Of a stretch of DNA of 15,381 nt, positions 1-10,797 are shown one piece after another. The notes below the pieces were generated by a model. It did no database searches and was not told the origin of the DNA. It saw only the letters and a list, made by a program, of their open reading frames with translations. Made by a program: the position numbers and the translations under genes. Origin of the DNA: Accumulibacter sp. (GTDB lineage: Bacteria > Pseudomonadota > Gammaproteobacteria > Burkholderiales > Rhodocyclaceae); NCBI GenBank assembly GCA_031284185.1, contig JAITAJ010000344.1, forward strand, positions 1 through 15,381, written 5' to 3'. Each line of letters starts with the position of its first letter. Within the stretch, counting starts at the first letter, position 1.

Positions 1-2
1 CG

Positions 3-100
3 CAGAAGGAAAAACCGAGCGCTCGGTTTCTCGTTCCTTGCTCGGCGCGAAGCGCCCAAGCCGTCTGTCTTCTGTCCTCTCAAGATTCTGTCCTCTGGAC
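3..100 (+). repeat. Composite palindromic repeat, copy A (direct, left end cut by window)
   Basis: This is a non-coding element with three parts in order. First is a perfect 18-bp palindrome (AAACCGAGCGCTCGGTTT, 12-29). Second is a hairpin with stem GGCGC/GCGCC around GAA (44-56), enclosed by CTTG (37-40) and CAAG (57-60). Third is a CT-rich tail from 64 to about 97 built from TCTGTCTTCTG and TTCTGTCCTCT. The same order of parts recurs at 15317-15381, and a rearranged inverted copy lies at 15131-15276. The left GA-rich arm is nearly lost at the window edge; only CAGAAG at 3-8 remains. The tail stops two bases short of the gltD stop codon at 102-104. I recognise no protein encoded in it. Confidence 0.8.
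10..29 (-). terminator. Probable intrinsic terminator of gltBD
   Basis: Read on the minus strand, the palindrome AAACCGAGCGCTCGGTTT can form a stem of about 7 bp with a GCGC loop, followed by five T residues (complement of A10-A14). It lies about 73 bases after the gltD stop, where an operon terminator is expected. The plus-strand side has only TTTC, so the element looks stronger for minus-strand transcripts. The sequence is part of a repeat family, so the termination role is inferred. Confidence 0.6.
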
Positions 101-101
101 A

Positions 102-1568
102 CTATCGCGGCAACGACGAACTCCTCATCAAGAAAGCGTCGACTTCCCGCGCGCACTGGCGCCCCTCGCGGATCGCCCAGACTACCAGCGACTGACCGCG
201 GCGCGCGTCGCCCGCGGCAAACACCCCGGCGACATTCGTCGCGTAGCCGCCGGGTCCGTCGGTCGTCGCCCGGACGTTGCCGCGCGCGTCCTTGTCCACC
301 CCGAAGGATTCCAGCAGGTCGGCGGCGGGGCCGACGAAACCCATCGCCAGGAAAACGAGATCGGCCGGGTAGGTCCGCTCGCTTCCGGCGATTTCGCTCA
401 TCTTGCCGTCCTTCCAGTCCAGATCGACGGTGCGGATGGCCTTGAGCGCGCCCTGATCGCCGATGAACTCCCGGGTGGCAATGGAAAAGAGACGCTGCGT
501 TTCGCCCTCCAGGTGCGAGGACGAGGTGCGCAACCTGAGCGGCCAGTACGGCCAGGTCGTCGCCTTGTTTTCCTGTTCCGGCGGACGGGGCAGCAGTTCG
601 AGCTGAGTCACCGACGCGGCGCGATGACGATAACTGGTGCCGACACAGTCGGAGCCGGTGTCGCCTCCGCCGATCACCACGACATGCTTGCCCTTGGCGT
701 TGATCGGATTGGCCTTGCCGCCTCCGATCTGCCGGTTTTGCGGAATCAGGAATTCCAGCGCGGCGTAAACGCCTCTGAGTTCGCGGCCCGGAATCGGCAG
801 CTCACGCGGCGTTTCCGAACCCGCGGCGAGCACGACGGCATCGAATTCCCGGCGGATTTCTTCGGCCGACACGCGCTCGACCGCGTCACTGGCGACGCCG
901 GCAGGGAGGCTTCCGCTGCCGACGATCACCCGGGTACGGAAAACGACGCCTTCCGCCTCCATCTGCCCGACACGGCGCTCGATCAATGATTTGTCGAGCT
1001 TGAAGTTGGGGATCCCATAGACCAGGAGCCCGCCGGGCCGGTCGTTCTTTTCAAAGACGGTCACCTCGTGCCCGGCGCGCGCGAGCTGCTGCGCGGCGGC
1101 CAGCCCGGACGGACCGGAGCCGACGACGGCTACTTTCCTGCCGGTACGGACGCTGGCCGGCTGGGGCACGATCCAGCCCATCTGCCAACCCTTGTCGGCG
1201 ATCGCGTGCTCGATCGATTTGATTCCCACCGATTCGTCATTGATGTTGAGCACGCACGCCTCTTCACAGATCGCGGGACAGACGCGCCCGGTGAAGTCGG
1301 GGAAATTGTTGGTCGAGTGCAGTACCTTCAGCGCCTGCTCCCAGTGACCGCGATAGACCAGATCGTTCCAGTCCGGAACGATGTTGTTGAGTGGGCAGGC
1401 GTTGTTGCAGAACGGCGTGCCGCAATCCATGCAGCGCGAGCTTTGCACGCGCGTCTGCTCATCGTTGAGCGTGGCGACGAATTCGCGGTAGTGCTTCAGG
1501 CGAGCCTGCACAGGCTCGCAGGCTTCGGACAGACGCTGACGCTCCAGGAAACCAGTCGGCTTTCCCAT
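102..1568 (-). CDS. gltD: Glutamate synthase (NADPH) small subunit
   Basis: GltD is the beta subunit of GOGAT. It oxidises NADPH at FAD and passes electrons through iron-sulfur clusters to GltB in the cytoplasm. The protein has 488 residues, slightly longer than the roughly 470 usual for the family. The N-terminal cysteine pattern for Fe-S binding is complete: C46, C49, C54 and C58, then C97, C101 and C105. An FAD-type GSGPSG lies at 150-155 and an NADPH-type GGGDTG at 300-305. The C-terminal segment containing GVFAAGDARRGQSLVVWA is the conserved FAD-contacting end. The ATG at 1566-1568 starts 2 bases after the gltB stop, so the two are co-transcribed and probably coupled. The stop is TAG at 102-104. 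Paralogous Fe-S/FAD oxidoreductases share this fold, but adjacency to gltB settles the identity. Confidence 0.97.
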   Translation of the reverse strand: MGKPTGFLERQRLSEACEPVQARLKHYREFVATLNDEQTRVQSSRCMDCGTPFCNNACPLNNIVPDWNDLVYRGHWEQALKVLHSTNNFPDFTGRVCPAICEEACVLNINDESVGIKSIEHAIADKGWQMGWIVPQPASVRTGRKVAVVGSGPSGLAAAQQLARAGHEVTVFEKNDRPGGLLVYGIPNFKLDKSLIERRVGQMEAEGVVFRTRVIVGSGSLPAGVASDAVERVSAEEIRREFDAVVLAAGSETPRELPIPGRELRGVYAALEFLIPQNRQIGGGKANPINAKGKHVVVIGGGDTGSDCVGTSYRHRAASVTQLELLPRPPEQENKATTWPYWPLRLRTSSSHLEGETQRLFSIATREFIGDQGALKAIRTVDLDWKDGKMSEIAGSERTYPADLVFLAMGFVGPAADLLESFGVDKDARGNVRATTDGPGGYATNVAGVFAAGDARRGQSLVVWAIREGRQCAREVDAFLMRSSSLPR

Positions 1569-1570
1569 TT

Positions 1571-6229
<4,659 letters not shown>

Positions 6230-6262
6230 CGCGCTCGAATCCTCTCATCGTAAATCAGACGG

Positions 6263-6299
6263 CAGGACAGAAGACGGGTCTCTTGAGAACTATCTTCTG
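6263..6299. repeat. Degenerate heptad-repeat remnant with dyad symmetry
   Basis: CAGGACAGAAGAC (6263-6275) matches the GA-rich heptads near 15131-15230. It is followed by TCTCTTGAGA (6279-6288) and the inverted TCTTCTG (6293-6299), so CAGAAGA and TCTTCTG face each other around a small inner hairpin. The modules CTCAAGA and GTCTTCTGTCCT on the minus strand also occur in the tail of the repeat beside gltD (about 69-86). It lies in the 5' leader of gltB, 34 bases from the start codon. It looks like a decayed piece of the same repeat family. Confidence 0.55.
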
Positions 6300-6315
6300 A
6301 AACGAAACAGCCATC

Positions 6316-6341
6316 AAAAAAGCCGGCATCCGCCAGCTTTT
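6316..6341 (-). terminator. Intrinsic-terminator-like hairpin upstream of gltB
   Basis: On the minus strand the sequence reads AAAAGCTGGC, loop GGAT, then GCCGGCTTTT with a run of six T residues. The 10-bp stem contains a single G-U wobble. On the plus strand the same position is a C-A mismatch and the T run is shorter, so it favours minus-strand transcripts. It ends about 87 bases before the gltB ATG. It may end an upstream minus-strand transcript or act as an attenuator in the gltB leader; the sequence does not decide between these. Confidence 0.6.
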
Positions 6342-6552
6342 CGAGTGAAGTCCATGAATGCTTCCAAGTATATCGCGGAAACGCGCGGCACATTGACATG
6401 ATTCGCAAAAAGCACGACATCCTTCCAAAATGTCATGAACTCACCCGCGCCGGGGATTTCCCGTAAAATGGATGGATTCTCTCCGGGGGGCATCGGCGGA
6501 TGAATTCCATCGGGCAAGGGGAGACATGGTAAAGTAAGCCTTAATTCGATGG

Positions 6553-6570
6553 ATAGTAATCAATTACTAT
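6553..6570. promoter_or_regulatory. 18-bp AT-rich palindrome, candidate operator upstream of pntA
   Basis: ATAGTAATCAATTACTAT is a perfect inverted repeat: 8-bp arms ATAGTAAT (6553-6560) and ATTACTAT (6563-6570) around CA. It overlaps a possible -10 hexamer TATAAA (6568-6573) on the plus strand, whose -35 region at 17-bp spacing is poor. The size and symmetry fit a dimeric repressor or activator site. I cannot assign a regulator. It is 167 bases before the pntA ATG and 323 before gltB. Confidence 0.5.
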
Positions 6571-6737
6571 AAATCTCGGATGATCCGGTTTTTCACGATT
6601 CGGACGCACGTTCCTTCAGGCGGCGCGCGAGCCTCTCGGCGGTGGGCTGCCTGGACTGGATCGGCGATTCTCATGGGTGGCAAGACCCGCGCCCGTTGGT
6701 TTTTGCCATGTTTTTGAATCGATTCATGGAGATATGA

Positions 6738-8321
6738 ATGTCATTGAGTATCGGAGTTCCACGCGAGGTTTTTCCCGAGGAAAAACGTGTCGCCACCGTT
6801 CCCGATGTTGTCGAGAAGCTGGTCAAGCTCGGATTCAAGGTTCTGATCGAGTCCGGCGCGGGTGAACAGTCGAATTTCAGCGATGATGCGTATCGTGCCG
6901 CGGGCGCTGAAATCCTTGGCGACGCGGCGTCGCTTTGGGCGTCGTCCGACGTCGTTTTCAAGGTTCGCGGGCCGGTGGCCGAGGAAGTCGGGCTGCTCCG
7001 CGAAGGCGGCACCCTGATCTCCTTCATCTGGCCGGCCCAGAATCCCGAGCTGATGCGGCGGCTGGCCGCCAGAAAAGCGACGGTGCTGGCCATCGACTGC
7101 CTGCCGCGCCAACTCTCCCGCGCCCAGAAGATGGACGCATTGACCTCCACGGCGGGCATCAGCGGCTACCGCGCCGTCATCGAGGCCGCCAATGCCTTCG
7201 GACGCTTCTTCAACGGCAAGATCACCGCCGCCGGCAAGGTGCCGCCGGCCAAGATATTCATCGCCGGCGCCGGCGTGGCCGGTCTGGAGGCGATCGGCAC
7301 GGCGGCCAACATGGGCGCCATCGTGCGCGCCAACGACACGCGCGCCGAAGTGGCCGACCAGGTCAAGTCGCTGGGCGGGGAATTCGTCAGGGTCGATTAC
7401 GAGGAAGAAGGCTCCGGCGGCGGCGGATACGCCAAGGTCATGAGCGAAGGCTTTCAGCAGGCCCAGCGCGAAATGTACGCCAAACAGTCCAAGGAGTCGG
7501 ACATCATCATCACCACCGCCCTGATCCCCGGCAAGCCCGCTCCCAAGCTGATCACCGCCGAAATGGTGAGGAGCATGAAACCCGGCAGCGTGATCGTCGA
7601 CATGGCGGGCGAGCAGGGCGGCAACTGCGAGCTGACCGAGCCTGGCCAGGCCGTGGTGAAGCACGGCGTCACCATCATCGGCTACACCGATCTGCCCAGC
7701 CGTCTGGCCAGACAATCCTCGATGCTCTACGCGAACAACCTGCTGCATCTGGCCGAGGAACTGTGCAAGACGAAGGATGGCCAGATCGACGTCAACATGA
7801 AAGATGACGCCATCCGTGGCCTGACGGTGATCAAGGAAGGCGACGTCACCTGGCCGCCGCCGCCGCTCAAGCTCCCCGTCCCCCCGGCCAAATCCGCCGC
7901 GGCGCCGGTTCCCGTCGCCCCCAAAACCTCGGGGCACGGAAAAGGCGAACCGATGTCCGTCCGGGGCGTCTCCATTCTGTTCGCCGTCGCCGCGCTGTCG
8001 TTCTGGCTGATCGGCGCCTACGCGCCGTCGGCGTTCCTGGGGCACCTGACGGTCTTCGTGCTGGCCTGCTTCGTCGGCTACATGGTCGTCTGGAACGTCA
8101 CGCCGTCGCTGCATACGCCGCTGATGAGCGTGACGAACGCGGTTTCCAGCATCATCACCATCGGCGCGCTGGTGCAGATCGCGCCGCCCCTGGCGGAAGG
8201 AGTCTCCCGGCCCGACGGGATCATCCGCCTGCTGGCGATTCTCGCGGTCGCCCTGGCGACGATCAACATGTTCGGTGGTTTCGCCGTGACCCGGCGCATG
8301 CTGGAAATGTTCCGAAAGTGA
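6738..8321 (+). CDS. pntA: NAD(P) transhydrogenase subunit alpha (fused form)
   Basis: PntA is the alpha subunit of proton-translocating transhydrogenase, which reduces NADP+ with NADH at the expense of the proton gradient. The protein has 527 residues and matches the fused E. coli-type subunit (about 510) rather than the split PntAA/PntAB form. The cytoplasmic NAD-binding domain I fills about 1-385, with the alanine dehydrogenase-like RAQKMDALTSTAGISGYRA from residue 128 and the dinucleotide motif GAGVAG at 177-182. A Pro/Ala-rich linker (about 375-405) leads to four hydrophobic helices in 408-525. The ATG at 6738 follows GGAG at 6728-6731 with 6-base spacing; an out-of-frame ATG lies at 6734. 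pntB starts 11 bases after the stop. An internal Met at residue 406 sits exactly where split PntAB proteins begin. Confidence 0.97.
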   Translation: MSLSIGVPREVFPEEKRVATVPDVVEKLVKLGFKVLIESGAGEQSNFSDDAYRAAGAEILGDAASLWASSDVVFKVRGPVAEEVGLLREGGTLISFIWPAQNPELMRRLAARKATVLAIDCLPRQLSRAQKMDALTSTAGISGYRAVIEAANAFGRFFNGKITAAGKVPPAKIFIAGAGVAGLEAIGTAANMGAIVRANDTRAEVADQVKSLGGEFVRVDYEEEGSGGGGYAKVMSEGFQQAQREMYAKQSKESDIIITTALIPGKPAPKLITAEMVRSMKPGSVIVDMAGEQGGNCELTEPGQAVVKHGVTIIGYTDLPSRLARQSSMLYANNLLHLAEELCKTKDGQIDVNMKDDAIRGLTVIKEGDVTWPPPPLKLPVPPAKSAAAPVPVAPKTSGHGKGEPMSVRGVSILFAVAALSFWLIGAYAPSAFLGHLTVFVLACFVGYMVVWNVTPSLHTPLMSVTNAVSSIITIGALVQIAPPLAEGVSRPDGIIRLLAILAVALATINMFGGFAVTRRMLEMFRK

Positions 8322-8332
8322 GGAGATAAAAC

Positions 8333-9751
8333 ATGTCTACAGGTCTGTCCATCGTCTCCTACCTCGGAGCAACCATTCTTTTCATCCTCTGTCTCGGCGG
8401 TCTTTCCAACCAGGAAACCTCGCGTCGCGGCAATGTCTACGGCATCATCGGCATGACCATCGCCGTGCTGGCGACCGTGCTCGGTCCGCGCGTCGGCGCC
8501 GCCGGTCTGCCCTGGATCATCGGCGCGATGGTCGTCGGCGGCGCGATCGGCCTGTACGCCGCGCGCGTCGTGCAGATGACGCAGATGCCGGAGCTGGTGG
8601 CATTGATGCACAGTCTGGTCGGTCTGGCCGCCTGCCTGGTCGGTTATGCCAGCTACGTCGACACGTCGATCGACTTCGTCGGCGCCGAGAAAGCGATCCA
8701 CGAAATCGAGATTTATGTCGGCATCCTGATCGGCGCGGTGACCTTCTCGGGTTCGGTGATCGCCTTCGGCAAGCTCTCGGGCAAGATCGGCGGAAAACCC
8801 ATGTTGCTGCCGGGCCGGCATCTGATGAATCTGGCCGGTCTTTTGATCATCCTCTACTTTGGCCGCGACTTCCTGAATGCGGCGACGATTTCCGAAGGGA
8901 TGAGGTCCTTGATCGTGATGACCATCGTCTCGCTGGCGTTCGGCATGCACATGGTGATGGCCATCGGCGGCGCCGACATGCCGGTCGTGGTGTCGATGCT
9001 CAACAGCTACTCGGGCTGGGCGGCGGCGGCCACCGGCTTCATGCTCGGCAATGACCTCCTGATCGTGACCGGCGCGCTCGTCGGGTCGAGCGGCGCCATC
9101 CTGTCGTACATCATGTGCAGCGCCATGAACCGCAATTTCCTCAGCGTGATCGCCGGTGGTTTCGGTTCCGACGGCGGCGCTCCGAAGAAGCCGGCGGGCG
9201 ACGGCGCGTCGCCCGCCGGCGAGGTCACCCCGATCTCCGTGACGGAAACCGCCGAATTGCTGCGGGAGGCGAAGAGCGTGATCATCGTTCCGGGTTATGG
9301 CATGGCCGTGGCGCAAGCGCAGCACGCCGTCTATGAAATAACGTCGCTGCTGCGCGAACGGGGCGTGAATGTCCGTTTCGGCATCCATCCCGTCGCCGGT
9401 CGTATGCCGGGGCACATGAACGTGCTGCTGGCCGAAGCCAAGGTGCCGTATGACATCGTTTTTGAAATGGACGAGCTGAACGGCGATTTCCCGGATACGG
9501 ACGTGGCGATCGTGATCGGCGCCAACGACATCGTGAATCCCGCGGCCCAGGAGGATCCGGGCAGCCCGATCGCCGGTATGCCGGTGCTCGAAGTCTGGAA
9601 GGCCAAGACCTCGATCATGATGAAACGCAGCATGGCGTCCGGCTACGCCGGCGTAGACAACCCGCTGTTCTACAAGGAAAACAACCGGATGCTCTTTGGC
9701 GATGCCAAAAAGATGCTGGATGAAGTGCACGTCGCGTTGTCACAGTCGTGA
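8333..9751 (+). CDS. pntB: NAD(P) transhydrogenase subunit beta
   Basis: PntB carries most of the proton channel (domain II) and the NADP(H)-binding domain III, and works with PntA in the inner membrane. At 472 residues it is close to the usual 460-480. Residues 1-265 are a series of hydrophobic helices. A Gly/Pro/Ala-rich hinge (about 277-300) precedes domain III. Domain III shows GYGMAVAQAQ starting at residue 321, the PVAGRMPGHMNVLLAEA loop, IGANDIVNPAAQ, and KRSMASGYAGVDN, all conserved NADP contacts. The start ATG follows AGGAG (8322-8326) by 6 bases, giving a strong ribosome site. It ends 190 bases before gmk, with hairpins between. Confidence 0.97.
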   Translation: MSTGLSIVSYLGATILFILCLGGLSNQETSRRGNVYGIIGMTIAVLATVLGPRVGAAGLPWIIGAMVVGGAIGLYAARVVQMTQMPELVALMHSLVGLAACLVGYASYVDTSIDFVGAEKAIHEIEIYVGILIGAVTFSGSVIAFGKLSGKIGGKPMLLPGRHLMNLAGLLIILYFGRDFLNAATISEGMRSLIVMTIVSLAFGMHMVMAIGGADMPVVVSMLNSYSGWAAAATGFMLGNDLLIVTGALVGSSGAILSYIMCSAMNRNFLSVIAGGFGSDGGAPKKPAGDGASPAGEVTPISVTETAELLREAKSVIIVPGYGMAVAQAQHAVYEITSLLRERGVNVRFGIHPVAGRMPGHMNVLLAEAKVPYDIVFEMDELNGDFPDTDVAIVIGANDIVNPAAQEDPGSPIAGMPVLEVWKAKTSIMMKRSMASGYAGVDNPLFYKENNRMLFGDAKKMLDEVHVALSQS

Positions 9752-9755
9752 CCCG

Positions 9756-9793
9756 TTCCATTCCCGGATCGCGCCGGTGATCCGGGAATGGAA
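9756..9793. terminator. Long perfect hairpin after pntB
   Basis: TTCCATTCCCGGATC (9756-9770) and GATCCGGGAATGGAA (9779-9793) form a perfect 15-bp stem with an 8-base loop, GCGCCGGT. It begins 4 bases after the pntB stop. No T run follows on either strand, so it is not a classic intrinsic terminator. It could stabilise the pntAB transcript 3' end or end it in a T-independent or Rho-assisted way. Confidence 0.55.
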
Positions 9794-9798
9794 GCCGC

Positions 9799-9830
9799 CG
9801 GCGCCCGAGCCTGCCCGGGTTCGGGCGCCG
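9799..9830. other. Second hairpin between pntB and gmk
   Basis: CGGCGCCCGA (9799-9808) pairs with TCGGGCGCCG (9821-9830), giving a 10-bp stem and a 12-base loop that itself contains CCCGGG. It lies 5 bases after the previous hairpin. The pair of GC-rich stems probably insulates pntAB from the gmk operon, but no T tract follows. Confidence 0.45.
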
Positions 9831-9901
9831 CGGTGACGAAGGCGTCGCCATGCCCGCGCCATGCCGATCCGCGCGTCGTGCGTGATGCCGCCGTCAGCGG
9901 G

Positions 9902-9907
9902 TACAAT
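9902..9907 (+). promoter_or_regulatory. Candidate -10 element of the gmk promoter
   Basis: TACAAT matches TATAAT at five of six positions and lies 35 bases before the gmk ATG, leaving a leader of roughly 28 bases. No good -35 hexamer is visible at 16-18 bases upstream (the region reads about TGCGTG). It is the best promoter candidate for the gmk-rpoZ-spoT run. Confidence 0.4.
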
Positions 9908-9941
9908 CACGGCTCCTTTGTGCCGAGACCGGGCAAGATCA

Positions 9942-10550
9942 ATGAGCGGAAACCTGTTCATCGTCACGGCGCCTTCCGGCGCCGGCAAGACGACTCTGGT
10001 GCGTTTGCTGCTGGAGAATGACGCAAGCGTCGGGGTGTCGATCTCGCATACGACGCGCCCGCCTCGTCCCGGTGAGGAGAACGGCCGTGAGTACCACTTC
10101 ATCGATGTCCCGGACTTTCTGGAGAGGATCGATCGGAAGGAGTTTCTGGAGTGGGCGAAGGTTCACGGAAACTATTACGGCACTTCGAGACGGTGGATCG
10201 AAGCGGAAATGGCCCCGGACCGGGACGTGTTGCTGGAAATCGACTGGCAGGGCGCGCGGCAGGTACGCCAGGCTTTTCCGCAAGCGACGGGCATTTTCGT
10301 CCTCCCGCCTTCGATGGCGATCCTGGGAGCGCGCCTGTCCGGGCGCGGAACCGATTCGGAAGAGGTGATCGCGCGCCGGATCGACGCGGCGCAGGACGAA
10401 ATGAGGCACGTGGACGAGTTCGATTATGTTATCATCAACGACAGCCTGAAACAGGCGGTTCTTGATCTTCAGACCATCATCAAGGCCGCGCGGCTGCGCT
10501 GTGCGAACCAGCGGGAGCGGCATGGTTCTCTGTTCGCGTCATTGCTTTGA
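9942..10550 (+). CDS. gmk: Guanylate kinase
   Basis: Gmk phosphorylates GMP to GDP with ATP in the cytoplasm. The protein has 202 residues, normal for the family (about 200-210). The Walker A loop APSGAGKTT is at residues 10-18. The GMP-binding stretch SHTTRPPRPGEENGREYHF follows at about 35-53, then EFLEWAKVHGNYYGTS and LLEIDWQGARQV. The lid and C-terminal segment (SRPIDAAQDEM-like, here RRIDAAQDEM, then FDYVIIND) is present. The ATG at 9942 is chosen because the family begins just before the LFIVTAPSGAGKT strand; an in-frame ATG at 9861 would add 27 unconserved residues and would start before the TACAAT box. The ribosome site is weak. rpoZ follows after 11 bases. Confidence 0.96.
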   Translation: MSGNLFIVTAPSGAGKTTLVRLLLENDASVGVSISHTTRPPRPGEENGREYHFIDVPDFLERIDRKEFLEWAKVHGNYYGTSRRWIEAEMAPDRDVLLEIDWQGARQVRQAFPQATGIFVLPPSMAILGARLSGRGTDSEEVIARRIDAAQDEMRHVDEFDYVIINDSLKQAVLDLQTIIKAARLRCANQRERHGSLFASLL

Positions 10551-10561
10551 TTGGGGGCGCC

Positions 10562-10768
10562 GTGGCACGAGTTACCGTAGACGATTGTTTGCAATGTATT
10601 CCCAACCGTTTCCAGATGACCTTGGCGGCCACTTATCGCGCCCGCCAGATCACCGCCGGCGCCTCGCCGATGGTGGAAGCCAATCGTGACAAGCCGACGG
10701 TGCTCGCGCTGCGCGAACTGGCTCAGGAGCTGTACGGGCTGGAAGTGCTCAACCGCGGCCACGCCTGA
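10562..10768 (+). CDS. rpoZ: RNA polymerase omega subunit
   Basis: Omega helps assemble the beta-prime subunit and, in proteobacteria, forms part of a ppGpp-binding site on RNA polymerase. The protein has 68 residues, as in betaproteobacteria. The conserved start ARVTVDDCLQCIPNRFQMTL, then AATYRARQI and NRDKPTVLALRELA, are diagnostic. The GTG at 10562 is chosen because omega proteins begin MARxTVxDC, and a GGGGG tract lies a few bases upstream. A TTG at 10547 would overlap the end of gmk and add five residues of no family meaning. It sits between gmk and spoT, the order also found in E. coli. Confidence 0.95.
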   Translation: MARVTVDDCLQCIPNRFQMTLAATYRARQITAGASPMVEANRDKPTVLALRELAQELYGLEVLNRGHA

Positions 10769-10797
10769 CGTTCGGAAAGGCCGTGTGGTGATCGATC

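Larger units (their letters stand above)
6230..6737. other. Divergent gltB/pntA regulatory region
   Basis: This 508-base gap separates divergently transcribed gltB and pntA. From the gltB side it holds a degenerate heptad repeat (6263-6299), a terminator-like hairpin facing gltB (6316-6341), a stretch with only a doubtful 40-codon minus-strand frame (6314-6436), an 18-bp AT-rich palindrome (6553-6570), and a 12-bp palindrome TGAATCGATTCA (6715-6726) just ahead of the pntA ribosome site. The segment around 6540-6600 is clearly more AT-rich than the genes, as expected of promoter DNA. I see no good sigma-54 motif and no recognisable riboswitch. Confidence 0.7.

Noticed and set aside
38..445. 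135-codon plus-strand frame starting in the left repeat
   Set aside because: It overlaps gltD on the other strand and has Arg/Pro/Ser-rich, low-complexity content with no motif.
6385..6415. Promoter from TTGACA at 6393-6398, or a sigma-54 site from GGCAC
   Set aside because: No -10 resembling TATAAT lies 16-18 bases downstream of TTGACA, and the GC element of a sigma-54 site is absent at the required spacing.
6553..6573. IHF site (WATCAANNNNTTR)
   Set aside because: AATCAATTACTAT has the first half, but the last three bases TAT do not match TTR; the perfect dyad is a better description.
9861..9941. Upstream ATG for gmk adding 27 residues
   Set aside because: Guanylate kinases start just before the P-loop strand, and the likely -10 box TACAAT at 9902-9907 lies inside the extra stretch.
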